From Phenylobacterium koreense (GTDB taxonomy: Bacteria; Pseudomonadota; Alphaproteobacteria; Caulobacterales; Caulobacteraceae): a stretch of DNA of 64,000 nucleotides. Made by a program: the position numbers and the translations under genes. Below, piece by piece: positions 1 to 10,035 of the stretch; position 1 is the first letter of the stretch; the number at the start of each line of letters is the position of its first letter. The stretch covers positions 372,001-436,000 of the forward strand of contig NZ_JBEPLU010000001.1 in the NCBI RefSeq assembly GCF_040545335.1, given 5' to 3'. Under the pieces are notes generated by a model. The model made no database searches. It worked only from the letters and a program-made list of their open reading frames with translations, and was not told where the DNA came from.

Positions 1-459
<459 letters not shown>

Positions 460-606
460 CTAGCCAGACCGTCCAATCGCTAATTTCTTTGGCCACGATA
501 GAGCGAGCCATTGCCGCTTCGGGCTTCGGCGCGGCAGCCTTCGCTTGCCTCGCCCATACGTCGCAATCCGGCTTGCCGAGCCGTAGCTGACGAAGCAAGC
601 GAAGGC

Positions 607-682
607 TGGTGGGCCCGGTAGGACTCGAACCTACAACCAGACCGTTATGAGCGGTCGGCTCTAACCATTGAGCTACAGGCCC
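607..682 (-). tRNA. tRNA with CAU anticodon, probably tRNA-Ile2 (lysidine type)
   Basis: A full cloverleaf reads on the minus strand. The acceptor GGGCCTG pairs with CGGGCCC, the anticodon stem GACCG/CGGTC encloses the loop CTCATAA, the T arm carries GGTTCGAGTCC, and CCA is encoded at 609-607. The anticodon is CAU. It does not resemble initiator tRNA. The overall sequence is closer to the alphaproteobacterial tRNA-Ile2, whose C34 is changed to lysidine by TilS, than to elongator tRNA-Met. The Ile2 assignment is recalled family knowledge; an anticodon-only program would call it Met. Confidence 0.9.
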
Positions 683-835
683 CTGCAGCGACGCAGGGCG
701 CTTGCGTTACCACGACCTGCACGCGCCTTAAAGCTGCCGTTCAGCTTGGCTTTGTCAGAACCTGCAACCACCGATCGCGATATTGCGTTCGGCATCCTTT
801 GACCCGCCCGCCTGCCGGGCGCTTGGGAGACCTCG

Positions 836-1579
836 ATGAAGACCATCATTCGCGCCGGCGCCATGGCCCTGCTGCTCAGTTCCGCCGCCGCGCCCGCCGC
901 GTTCGCACAGACAACCCAGGCCGCAACGGCGGATTCGATGTTCCAGACCACGACCCTGAACCTCTCGGCCCATGGCGAGACCCGCGTCGCGCCGGACAAG
1001 GCGACCATCAATCTCGGCGTGGTGTCGGAGGCTCCCACCGCCGCGGCCGCGCTCAGCGCCAACAGCGAGCGGATGAATACCGTGATCGCCGCGCTCAGGA
1101 AGGCCGGCATCGCCGACAAGGAGATCCAGACCTCCGGCCTGAACCTCTCGGCCCAGTACGACTACGTCCAGAACGAGCCGCCGCGCCTGCGGGGCTACCA
1201 GGCCTCGAACCAGGTGACGATCACCGTCAACGACCTCGCCAGGCTGGGCCCGGCGGTCGACGCCACCGTGAAGGCCGGCGCCAACCAGGTGAACGGCATC
1301 TCCTTTGGCCTGAAGGACCCGACCGCAGCCGAGAACGCCGCCCGCGAAGAGGCGGTGAAGGCCTTGGCCGCCAAGGCCGACCTCTACGCCAAGGCCACCG
1401 GCCACCGCGTCCAGCGGCTGGTCAATCTGAGCGAAGGCGGCGGCTTCGTCTCCCCGCCGCCGCCCATGCCGGTGATGGCCTATGCGCGGATGGAAAAGGC
1501 CGCCGACGCCACGCCGGTCTCCGGCGGCGAGCTGAGCGTACGGGTCGACATCACCGGCCTCTATGAACTGACGAAGTAG
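836..1579 (+). CDS. Periplasmic SIMPL-domain (DUF541) protein
   Basis: A 247-residue exported protein. Residues 1-25 form a Sec signal peptide ending in AFAQ. The mature part is a SIMPL/DUF541 domain: LNLSAHGETRVAPDKATI near residue 42, a central IQTSGLNLSAQYDY segment near 100, and a C-terminal VDITGLYELTK strand. The family includes E. coli YggE and BP26 of Brucella, periplasmic proteins linked to oxidative-stress protection and oligomer formation with no known enzymatic activity. It is monocistronic here, lying between a tRNA and a minus-strand lipoprotein gene. The start follows a TGGGAGACCTCG ribosome-binding region. Family assignment is firm; function is not known. Confidence 0.85.
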   Translation: MKTIIRAGAMALLLSSAAAPAAFAQTTQAATADSMFQTTTLNLSAHGETRVAPDKATINLGVVSEAPTAAAALSANSERMNTVIAALRKAGIADKEIQTSGLNLSAQYDYVQNEPPRLRGYQASNQVTITVNDLARLGPAVDATVKAGANQVNGISFGLKDPTAAENAAREEAVKALAAKADLYAKATGHRVQRLVNLSEGGGFVSPPPPMPVMAYARMEKAADATPVSGGELSVRVDITGLYELTK

Positions 1580-1609
1580 GTCAAGGCGCGACCGCCTCGC
1601 ATTCATCCT

Positions 1610-1736
1610 GGTTCGTCATGGCCGGGGCCGCCAGGTCCCGGCCATCCATGGACACCGAGGGCGGCCGGGGATGACGATCGGGAGTGGGACCGGTTAGATC
1701 CAAGCCATATGCGATAGCCCCTCCCCTCGCGGGAGG
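1610..1736 (+). repeat. Intergenic palindromic repeat element, copy A (two modules)
   Basis: This gap between the SIMPL gene and the lipoprotein gene has a modular repeat. Module 1 is a perfect 9-bp inverted repeat, ATGGCCGGG (1618-1626) with CCCGGCCAT (1637-1645), preceded by GGTTCGTC and followed by an ACCGAGGGCGGCCGGG stretch. Module 2 is CATATGCGATAGCCC (1706-1720), followed by a small CCTCCC/GGGAGG hairpin to 1736. Module 1 recurs inverted near 34120-34185 and 51010-51045. Module 2 recurs near 30311, 34197 and 41985. The element is noncoding. Confidence 0.7.
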
Positions 1737-1738
1737 AG

Positions 1739-2197
1739 CTACTGCTTCGGGCCGAGTCCGGCTCGTGCGAAGGCGGCGCCCAGCTTTTCGGCGATCACGA
1801 TCCCAGGCGGGGTCCGCTCGCCCTCCATCACCGCCGCGTAGACGAAATCGGTGTCCTGGATGGCCCCGGCCGCCCAGGCGACGCCGCGCGAACCATCGGG
1901 ATTGCTGGGGCAACTCGCCGTGCGCGCCGGGCCGCTGGTCGGCGCCGACTTCAGCAGGTCATCGACCGTGCGCAGGCCGGGCTTTTCGCAGGCCGGCAGC
2001 TCGCGGCCGCAGACCATGTGCGATCCGTACTGATAGACAACCTTCCCGCCCTTCCCGATCAGGACGCAGGTGCCCGGATCGCCGATGGCGACCGAAATGG
2101 CTTCGTCGAGGACCGCCCGGTCCACGCCCTCCGGCGCCCTGGGACTGCAGGCCGCCAGGAGCGCGGTCAGGCAGAGCGCGGCGGCCGCGCGCGTCAC
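1739..2197 (-). CDS. Putative lipoprotein, function unknown
   Basis: A 152-residue protein with a lipoprotein signal: a hydrophobic segment [17 protein letters not shown] with the lipobox LLAAC, so Cys17 is the predicted lipidated residue. The mature part has four more cysteines (in GTCVLIG, HMVCG, PACEK and ASCPSN), suggesting disulfides in the periplasm. I do not recognise the family. It starts with GTG at 2197, overlapping the panD stop by 4 bases (GTGA). It is therefore probably translationally coupled to panD, though nothing in the sequence links it to pantothenate synthesis. Confidence 0.75.
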   Translation of the reverse strand: MTRAAAALCLTALLAACSPRAPEGVDRAVLDEAISVAIGDPGTCVLIGKGGKVVYQYGSHMVCGRELPACEKPGLRTVDDLLKSAPTSGPARTASCPSNPDGSRGVAWAAGAIQDTDFVYAAVMEGERTPPGIVIAEKLGAAFARAGLGPKQ

Positions 2198-2550
2198 GCC
2201 GCCTTCTTGATCTCGTTGCCCTCGTCGAGCAGCACGACGTTGGGCGAGTAGTTGCGGGCCTCTTCGGCCGCCAGCATGCCGTAGGTCACGACGATGACCT
2301 TGTCGCCCTTCTGCACGAGACGGGCGGCCGCGCCGTTGACGCCGATGACCTTCGAGCCGCGGGGGGCCTCGATGGCGTAGGTGGTGAACCGCGCGCCGGT
2401 GGTGATGTTCAGCACATCGACCTGTTCGTGGGGGAAAATACCCGAAGCGTCCAGCAGATCGCGGTCGATCGCGATCGATCCCTCATAGTCGAGATCGGCT
2501 TGCGTCACCGTGGCCCGGTGCAGCTTGGACTTCATAAGGGTCACCAGCAT
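2194..2550 (-). CDS. panD: Aspartate 1-decarboxylase proenzyme PanD
   Basis: This enzyme decarboxylates L-aspartate to beta-alanine for pantothenate and coenzyme A synthesis in the cytoplasm. The 118-residue product has the family's usual length. The self-processing site is clear in [11 protein letters not shown]: cleavage between Gly and Ser generates the pyruvoyl cofactor on the new N-terminal Ser. The later [18 protein letters not shown] segment is typical. The ATG at 2550 is chosen over an in-frame start at 2649 because family members begin a few residues before KLHRATVT. The gene is followed with a 4-base overlap by a lipoprotein gene. Confidence 0.95.
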   Translation of the reverse strand: MLVTLMKSKLHRATVTQADLDYEGSIAIDRDLLDASGIFPHEQVDVLNITTGARFTTYAIEAPRGSKVIGVNGAAARLVQKGDKVIVVTYGMLAAEEARNYSPNVVLLDEGNEIKKAA

Positions 2551-2760
2551 AGGCGGTCCTTCTACGTGCAGCGCACAACACCCTCGAAACTCAAGGGCCG
2601 TCGGATATAGCGTCGAAATGTGGCCATCACAATTGCCGCTGCGCAGCAAGATTGACCGAACGGCAATATGCCGCGCTCGCCCGAGCGGCGCCCCGCGCCA
2701 GGACGCTATTATTTTCAGAGCGCTAGCGTCCTTGGGCCCGAAGCTGACAAGCTCGTGAGG

Positions 2761-3630
2761 CTACTCGGTGACCTCGCGCATGAACGCGCTGATGTCGTCC
2801 AGCACCGGGGCTCGGCCGCGGAAGGGCCGGGCGATCGCCGCCATGATCTCGTTGTGCCCGAGGTCGGCATAAGCCCGCGTCTCCACCTGCGCGCCCCTGG
2901 CCTTCAGCGCCTTGGCCAGAACCTGCGTGTTACGGGGGGCGACAACCTCGTCGGCGTCGCCGGTGAGCAGCAGCATCGGAGGCGTCTGCGGCCCGACGAA
3001 GTTCGCCGGTTGGGTCTGCGCCGGATCGGCGGCCGTGCCGAAGACGGCGGCCCTATGTCCGCTCAGGGGCAGGAAGTCGTAGGGACCGGCCAGGCCCACC
3101 ACGCCCCGGATGCGCCCCGGATCGACGCCCGCCGCCTGCAGGTAGCGCGGGTCGGCGCCGAGCATCACCGCGTTGTAGGCGCCCGCCGAATGTCCCAGGA
3201 GGACGATCTTCGAAGCGTCGCCGCCATAGTCGCCGGCGTTGTCCACGACCCAGCGGACCACCTTCGCGCCGTCCTCGAGGAAGTCGGGGAAATGCGCCTC
3301 CGGGAACAGGCGATAGTCCGGCAGGACGACCACATAGCCGCGGGCGGCCAGCGCCTGCGCCACCCAGCCATAGTCCCACTTGCGCCCCTTCTCCCAGCCG
3401 CCGCCGTAGAGGAACACGGCCACCGGGCGGGCCACCGCCATCTGGCGCGGGGCGTAGACGTCGAGCGACTGGCGCGGCAGCGGGCCATAGGCTTCGCCGC
3501 TCGCCCGGACGATCGCGGGATCCCTGGAGGTGAAGGTCGCGAAGACCCCGAGCGGGGTGCACGCCGTCAGCAGCAGGGCCACAGGGAGAACTGCGGCGAG
3601 GCCGAGCCAACGCCGTACCGGAAAGACCAT
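2761..3630 (-). CDS. Alpha/beta-hydrolase-fold lipoprotein (carboxylesterase-like)
   Basis: A 289-residue predicted esterase anchored to a membrane. The N-terminus is a lipoprotein signal with lipobox LLTAC (Cys24). The hydrolase core shows an oxyanion-hole loop FLYGGGWEKG near residue 76, the nucleophile elbow GHSAGAYN (Ser near 149), an acid in LLTGDADEVV and a C-terminal His in LGHNEIM. This arrangement fits the BD-FAE/HSL-like carboxylesterases that act on acyl esters. The natural substrate cannot be read from the sequence. It is convergent with no neighbour and has no obvious operon partner. Confidence 0.85.
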   Translation of the reverse strand: MVFPVRRWLGLAAVLPVALLLTACTPLGVFATFTSRDPAIVRASGEAYGPLPRQSLDVYAPRQMAVARPVAVFLYGGGWEKGRKWDYGWVAQALAARGYVVVLPDYRLFPEAHFPDFLEDGAKVVRWVVDNAGDYGGDASKIVLLGHSAGAYNAVMLGADPRYLQAAGVDPGRIRGVVGLAGPYDFLPLSGHRAAVFGTAADPAQTQPANFVGPQTPPMLLLTGDADEVVAPRNTQVLAKALKARGAQVETRAYADLGHNEIMAAIARPFRGRAPVLDDISAFMREVTE

Positions 3631-3717
3631 GGCTTAACGGCTAGGCGGTTTTCCCCCGCGCCGCAACCAAGCCCGCGCCCGCGCCGTTCTTGCTGGACCA
3701 GCACAGGAGAACGGCCG

Positions 3718-4257
3718 ATGCCCGCGCACTCCGGAGAGACCATCACCATTTTCAAGGTCGAGCCCCGCGAGGAGAGCGGGATCGTGGTCATGTCGCCGTC
3801 CCAGGAGACCGACGGTCACCTGGCTGATCGCCACTCGGCCTATCACGACAACGTCTCCCCGCCCCTCACCTGGACCAATGTCGAGGGGGCCGAGACCTAC
3901 GCCGTGATCGTCGAGGATCCCGACGCCCCGCGCGAACAGCCCTTCGTCCACTGGATGATCTGGAACATTCCGGCCGAGGCCGGGGGCCTGCCAGAAGGCG
4001 TGCCTCCCGCCGAATACATCGACCCGCCGCACCCGATCATCCAGGGCCGCAACGACACTGGCAAGTATGGCTGGTACGGCCCGCGCCCGCCGGCCGGCAC
4101 GGGCGTCCACCGCTACTACTTCCAGGTCTTCGCCCTGGACCAGCATGTGGAGGTCGAGCCGGAAACGCCTCTGGTCGAGTTGCTCAACATTCTCAAGGGC
4201 CACACCATCGCCCAGGGCGAGATGATGGCGACCTACGAAGCGCCGACCCGGCAATAG
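3718..4257 (+). CDS. YbhB/YbcL family (PEBP-like) protein
   Basis: A 179-residue cytoplasmic phosphatidylethanolamine-binding-protein-like (Raf kinase inhibitor-like) protein. Characteristic motifs are VIVEDPDAP and FVHWMIWNIP near residues 66-84, GRNDTGKYGWYGPRPP near 111-126, and HRYYFQVFALD near 131-141. These form the ligand-binding pocket in known members, whose bacterial role is undefined. The ATG at 3718 follows an AGGAGA ribosome-binding site. A much longer in-frame ORF begins upstream, but it only reads through the reverse strand of the esterase gene and is not real. Confidence 0.88.
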   Translation: MPAHSGETITIFKVEPREESGIVVMSPSQETDGHLADRHSAYHDNVSPPLTWTNVEGAETYAVIVEDPDAPREQPFVHWMIWNIPAEAGGLPEGVPPAEYIDPPHPIIQGRNDTGKYGWYGPRPPAGTGVHRYYFQVFALDQHVEVEPETPLVELLNILKGHTIAQGEMMATYEAPTRQ

Positions 4258-4363
4258 GCCCGGTTCGCAAAGAAAGCGCGCTTGACGCCCGCAAGGTCAG
4301 CCCAGCCATATCGCGCTGAGGCCCGGCGAACGTGACCGGGCCCACAACATTGGGCGAGGCGAT

Positions 4364-5620
4364 ATGGACGGCGATCAGGCCCTTGGCGGCTTTACTTCCG
4401 AAGGTCTGGCGGCGATCCCCGCCGCCCTGCAGCCGGTGGCCGAGGCCGGTGACCTGTCGGGTTTCGTGACCCTGCTCTGGCGGCGGGGCGAGGTGGCCCA
4501 GGTCAATACGATCGGCTACCGCGACGTCGCGGCCAAGACGCCGATGACGCGCGACACGCTGTTCCGGATCGCCTCCATGACCAAGCCGATCACCTCGGTC
4601 GCCGCTCTGATGCTGCTGGAGGAAGGCATCCTCAAGCTGGATGACCCAATCACCAAGTGGCTGCCGGAGTTCGAGGGCATGCAAGTGCTGCGCTCGGCCA
4701 CCGGGCCGCTGGAGGATACGGTTCCGGCCCGGCGCGACATCACCGTCGACGACCTGATGACCCATCGGTCGGGCCTGGCCTACGGCTTCACCTCGATCGG
4801 GCCGATCGCCTACGCCCACCAGAAGGCCCTGGGCTCCCCACTGGGGCCGAGCATGACCACCGACGCGTGGTTGGCGGCCCTGGGCTCCCTGCCGCTGTCC
4901 TATCAGCCGGGCGAGCGCTTCCACTACAGCCACGCCACCGACGTCCTCGGCTTCCTGGTCGGACGAGCGGCGGGCGTGACCTATCGCGACTTCATCAAGC
5001 AGCGGATCCTCGAGCCGCTCGGCATGCACGACACCGACTTCTGGTGTCCGCCTGAGAAGCGCGATCGGATGGCCAAGCTCTACCGGATCAATCCGGAGAC
5101 CGACGCGCTGCAGGACGTCTCCTTCCCTCACGTGCCGGAGGCGCCGGAGTTCTGCTCGGGCGGCGGCGGCCTGATCTCGACGGCCGACGACTATCTCCGT
5201 TTCGCCCGCATGATGCTGGCGGGGGGCGAGCTCGACGGCGTGCGCTATCTGCGGCCGGAGACCCTCGCCCTGATGAGCGAGAACCGGCTCACGCCCGAGC
5301 AGCGCGAGATCCCGTTCATGGGCATCCCATTCTGGACGGGCCAGGGCTTTGGACTGGGGGTCTCGGTGATCACCGATCCGGAAAAGCAGGCCTGGATGGG
5401 CGCCGGCTCCAAGGGCTCGTTCGGCTGGCCGGGCGCCTTCGGCACCTGGTGGCAGGCCGACCCGTCCGAGGACATGGTGATGATCTACTTGATCCAGAAC
5501 TCCATGCCGCTGGAGCCGGAGGCCGCCGCGCAACTGGCCACGGGCCAGCGCATGGGCGGCCGCGCCGCCCTGCCGGCGTTCCAGAAGCTGACCTATGCGG
5601 CCCTGGGCCGACCGCTCTAG
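4364..5620 (+). CDS. Serine hydrolase of the beta-lactamase (class C/esterase) family
   Basis: A 418-residue penicillin-binding-protein-like hydrolase. The active-site SxxK is in FRIASMTKPIT (Ser near residue 71). The second motif is Y-x-N-like, YSHATD, as in many EstB-type esterases where Asn is replaced. The region HRSGLAYG and the C-terminal GAGSKGSFGWPGAFGTWW segment, in place of KTG, match this family. No signal peptide is seen, so it is likely cytoplasmic. Members act as esterases, beta-lactamases or peptidases; the substrate here is unknown. It is a single gene downstream of the PEBP-like gene. Confidence 0.86.
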   Translation: MDGDQALGGFTSEGLAAIPAALQPVAEAGDLSGFVTLLWRRGEVAQVNTIGYRDVAAKTPMTRDTLFRIASMTKPITSVAALMLLEEGILKLDDPITKWLPEFEGMQVLRSATGPLEDTVPARRDITVDDLMTHRSGLAYGFTSIGPIAYAHQKALGSPLGPSMTTDAWLAALGSLPLSYQPGERFHYSHATDVLGFLVGRAAGVTYRDFIKQRILEPLGMHDTDFWCPPEKRDRMAKLYRINPETDALQDVSFPHVPEAPEFCSGGGGLISTADDYLRFARMMLAGGELDGVRYLRPETLALMSENRLTPEQREIPFMGIPFWTGQGFGLGVSVITDPEKQAWMGAGSKGSFGWPGAFGTWWQADPSEDMVMIYLIQNSMPLEPEAAAQLATGQRMGGRAALPAFQKLTYAALGRPL

Positions 5621-5623
5621 CCG

Positions 5624-5980
5624 CTAAGGGTTACGGGGGGCGACGCAGATCGGTCGCCCTTCGAAGGTGTCGCCTATCAGGCTCATGTCGCCTTGCATCA
5701 AGTCCCGCCGCGCCCGGTCGAAGGCGCGGGTCTCCGCCTGCGGCTTGACCCCGGGCGGGCAGATCGAGACGTCGACCCTCATGCCGCGGGGACAGGTGCA
5801 GATGTCCTCGCGCTTGTCGAGGCGGCTGGCCGGCACCCGGCAGGAGACGGGCAAGGTCTGGCCGCCGACATCGAGGCAGATGACGGTCTGGGTCGGGGGG
5901 TTCTGCGAGAGCGGCGCCTGGGCCAGCGCCGGGCCGGAAGCCGCCAGAAGCGTGGCGGCGATCAGGAAATTACGGATCAT
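5624..5980 (-). CDS. Small secreted cysteine-rich protein, function unknown
   Basis: A 118-residue protein with a clear Sec signal peptide (MIRNFLIAATLLAASGPALA, cleavage after about residue 20). The mature part has six cysteines (VICLD, VSCRV, DICTCPRG, ICPPG, PICVA), suggesting a disulfide-bonded periplasmic or extracellular domain. The start is supported by an excellent AAGGAGG ribosome-binding site upstream of the ATG at 5980. I do not recognise the family. It is convergent with the serine hydrolase gene, only 3 bases apart, so the two genes may share termination signals. Confidence 0.72.
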   Translation of the reverse strand: MIRNFLIAATLLAASGPALAQAPLSQNPPTQTVICLDVGGQTLPVSCRVPASRLDKREDICTCPRGMRVDVSICPPGVKPQAETRAFDRARRDLMQGDMSLIGDTFEGRPICVAPRNP

Positions 5981-6103
5981 AGAATGGCCTCCTTGCGCAG
6001 CTTGGGGCCGAGTTTCCCTGAGGTTTCGTTGACAGGCCGTTCACTACGCTGCTGCGCGAAGGCTTAACCGCGGCTGGCCTATCTTGGTTGCGGAAGGTGG
6101 CCC

Positions 6104-6325
6104 ATGGACCCGATCGCGACGGCTCAATACGGCATGATGGCGGCGGCGCGGCGGTTCGACGCCTCGGCTTCGCGGGTGGCGCGCATGGGCGTCGAGGGCG
6201 AGCAGGTTGACCTGCCCGTCGAAATCGTCGAGCAGATCACCGCCAAGACGGCCTTTTCCGCCAACGCCTCGGTGATCCGCACCGCGCAGGACATGCAGGG
6301 CGACCTGCTCGACATCCTGGCCTAG
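6104..6325 (+). CDS. Miniature flagellar rod/hook-like protein
   Basis: A 73-residue protein that looks like the two ends of a flagellar rod/hook axial protein joined directly. The N-terminal part (residues 4-27, AQYGMMAAARRFDASASRVA) resembles the coiled N-terminal helix of FlgB/C/F/G-type proteins. The C-terminal part (about 35-73, with VDLPVEIVEQITAKTAF and SANASVIRTAQDM) resembles their C-terminal ITAQRAYQAN helix. The intervening domain, normally more than 100 residues, is missing. It is not adjacent to other flagellar genes here. It could be a structural accessory or regulator of the basal body; function is inferred from resemblance only. Confidence 0.75.
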   Translation: MDPIATAQYGMMAAARRFDASASRVARMGVEGEQVDLPVEIVEQITAKTAFSANASVIRTAQDMQGDLLDILA

Positions 6326-6363
6326 GTTTTGACAAGCGCGCCCGGGCCGTTTAGCGGCGGCTC

Positions 6364-6984
6364 ATGAGCCTCCGCACTCTTTTCGTAACCCAGGTCTACG
6401 AAGCCTCGCTCGCCGGCGAGAAGAACTTCGAGGACTTCAACGCCGAACTCGAAGACGCCTGCCGCATGCTGGCCGACGAGGACCTGGCCGGCCAGGCCTG
6501 GTGCAGGGAGCACGGCTACGGCGGCTACACCTCCTACGCCTCGCTGGACGACCTGCCGATGCGGGCCAGCATCTTCGAGGACCTCAAGCGCAAGCTCGAC
6601 AAGCACGCGGCCGCCTACGCCAAGGCGCTGCGCCTGGACCTCGGCCGCCGGCGACTGAGGCTCGACAGCCTGTGGGTCAATATCCTGAAGCCGGGCGCCT
6701 CGCATTCGGGCCACATCCACCCGCACAGCGTGCTCTCGGGCACGGTCTATGTGGCGACGCCCAAGGGGGCCAGCGCGCTCAAGCTCGAGGACCCGCGCCT
6801 GGCGATGATGATGGCCGCCCCGCCCCGCGAGGCCGACGCGCCGGAGGAGGTCCGCAACTTCGTCTATCTGCAGCCCCAGCCCGGCACGATATTCATGTGG
6901 GAAAGCTGGCTGCGGCACGAGGTGACCCCCAACGCCGCGCGCAAGGAACGGGTCTCGGTCAGCTTCAACTACGCCTGGCGCTAG
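6364..6984 (+). CDS. TIGR02466-type putative 2-oxoglutarate/Fe(II) oxygenase
   Basis: A 206-residue cytoplasmic protein with a jelly-roll dioxygenase signature. The metal-binding region is SHSGHIHPHSVLSGTVYV near residues 114-131, the second half has GTIFMWESWLRHEV near 176, and an Arg (RKERVSVSFNY) follows as the likely 2-oxoglutarate anchor. This matches the family described as TIGR02466/2OG-FeII_Oxy_5, whose substrates are unknown. It lies 38 bases after the mini-rod gene and 21 bases before the RMD1 gene on the same strand, so the three may be cotranscribed. Confidence 0.82.
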   Translation: MSLRTLFVTQVYEASLAGEKNFEDFNAELEDACRMLADEDLAGQAWCREHGYGGYTSYASLDDLPMRASIFEDLKRKLDKHAAAYAKALRLDLGRRRLRLDSLWVNILKPGASHSGHIHPHSVLSGTVYVATPKGASALKLEDPRLAMMMAAPPREADAPEEVRNFVYLQPQPGTIFMWESWLRHEVTPNAARKERVSVSFNYAWR

Positions 6985-7005
6985 GGAAGCTGATATACTG
7001 GCGTT

Positions 7006-7809
7006 ATGTCGGCCCGCCCGCAGCGCCTCCCTGAACAGATCGCCGCCCGGGCGGTGCTGCTGGGCGAGCGGATCGACACCGCCGGCCTCGAGCGCGAGGA
7101 CGCGATTTCCTCCACCCCGATCGCCTTCCGGCATGGCGAGGGCCTGGTGGTCGTCTTCCGCTACGGCGTGGTGGTGATGGTCGGGCTTGAGGCCCTGGCC
7201 GAGGACGAGGTGCTTCGCAGCCTGGCGCCGCGGGTGCGCGATCCGGTCGCCGTCCGCGAGGAGGAAACCCTGCTCCTCTCGACCAGCGAGGAAGCGGCCG
7301 GAAGGCCGGAAGGCGGGGCGATCCGCATCGGGACGCCCTCGGCCGACAAGCTCCTGGTCGCCGCCGACGCAGTCGCAAAGAGCGCGGCCCTGGCCAGCGA
7401 CGAGCGCCAGGTGGCCGAGGTTTTCGACACCATCGAGCCCTGGGCCCGACGGCTGGCCGAGACCGGCAAGAGCCCCAGCGGACGGCGCAGCGTGGCCCGG
7501 ATGATCGGCTCGGCCCTGCTGGTCCAGCACCGGGTCGCGGCGCGGGTGGCGGTGCGCGAAAAGCCCGACATTCTATGGGATCGGCCAGACCTCGAGCGGC
7601 TCTATGCGCGGCTCGAGGACGAGTTCGAACTGGTCGAACGGGCCGAGACCCTGGGCCGGAAGGTCGACCTGATCAGCGAGACGGTGACCGCCATGAGCGA
7701 CATGATCGACACCGAGCGCTCACTGCGGCTCGAGGTCATCATCGTGGTCCTGATCCTCGTGGAGGTCCTGATGGTGCTGATCCAGACCGCGCTGGGAATG
7801 CCCCACTAA
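7006..7809 (+). CDS. RMD1/DUF155-family membrane protein
   Basis: A 267-residue protein of the RMD1 (DUF155) family. The N-terminal half contains the ISSTPIAFRHGEGLVVVFRYGVVV core. The second half has KPDILWDRPDLERLYARLEDE and a helical stretch, ending in one transmembrane segment (about 242-262, LEVIIVVLILVEVLMVLIQT). Eukaryotic RMD1/RMND1 proteins act in meiotic nuclear division or mitochondrial translation; bacterial members have no defined role. It follows the 2OG oxygenase-like gene by 21 bases and is probably in the same transcript. Confidence 0.85.
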   Translation: MSARPQRLPEQIAARAVLLGERIDTAGLEREDAISSTPIAFRHGEGLVVVFRYGVVVMVGLEALAEDEVLRSLAPRVRDPVAVREEETLLLSTSEEAAGRPEGGAIRIGTPSADKLLVAADAVAKSAALASDERQVAEVFDTIEPWARRLAETGKSPSGRRSVARMIGSALLVQHRVAARVAVREKPDILWDRPDLERLYARLEDEFELVERAETLGRKVDLISETVTAMSDMIDTERSLRLEVIIVVLILVEVLMVLIQTALGMPH

Positions 7810-8011
7810 GCGCCTGTCCGGATTGATATTTTCAGCTATCGGCAGCTTTACATTGGCAGGCGCCGATGGCGAAACCTGCCGCTCACGGCCAGCGAGGCGA
7901 GCCCGCGCAAGGGCCCGGCCTCGCCGGGACAGTTCCAGAAACCTGCGCAGCCGCGCCGCGCCGTCGTCAGGTTTCCTGCCGAAACGGCCATCAACCTGAC
8001 GATAGACGAGC

Positions 8012-9949
<1,938 letters not shown>

Positions 9950-10035
9950 CTAGGTCTCCGGATTTCGGCCATTGCCCCGCTTCGGAAGGGCGTGAACCGA
10001 AGATGCTCCAATAGCGAGTGGACGGTCGTACTCCT

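Noticed and set aside
7892..7924. GCGAGGC/GCCTCGC hairpin downstream of rpoD as a terminator
   Set aside because: The stem is real but there is no T tract on the minus strand, so I did not call it an intrinsic terminator.
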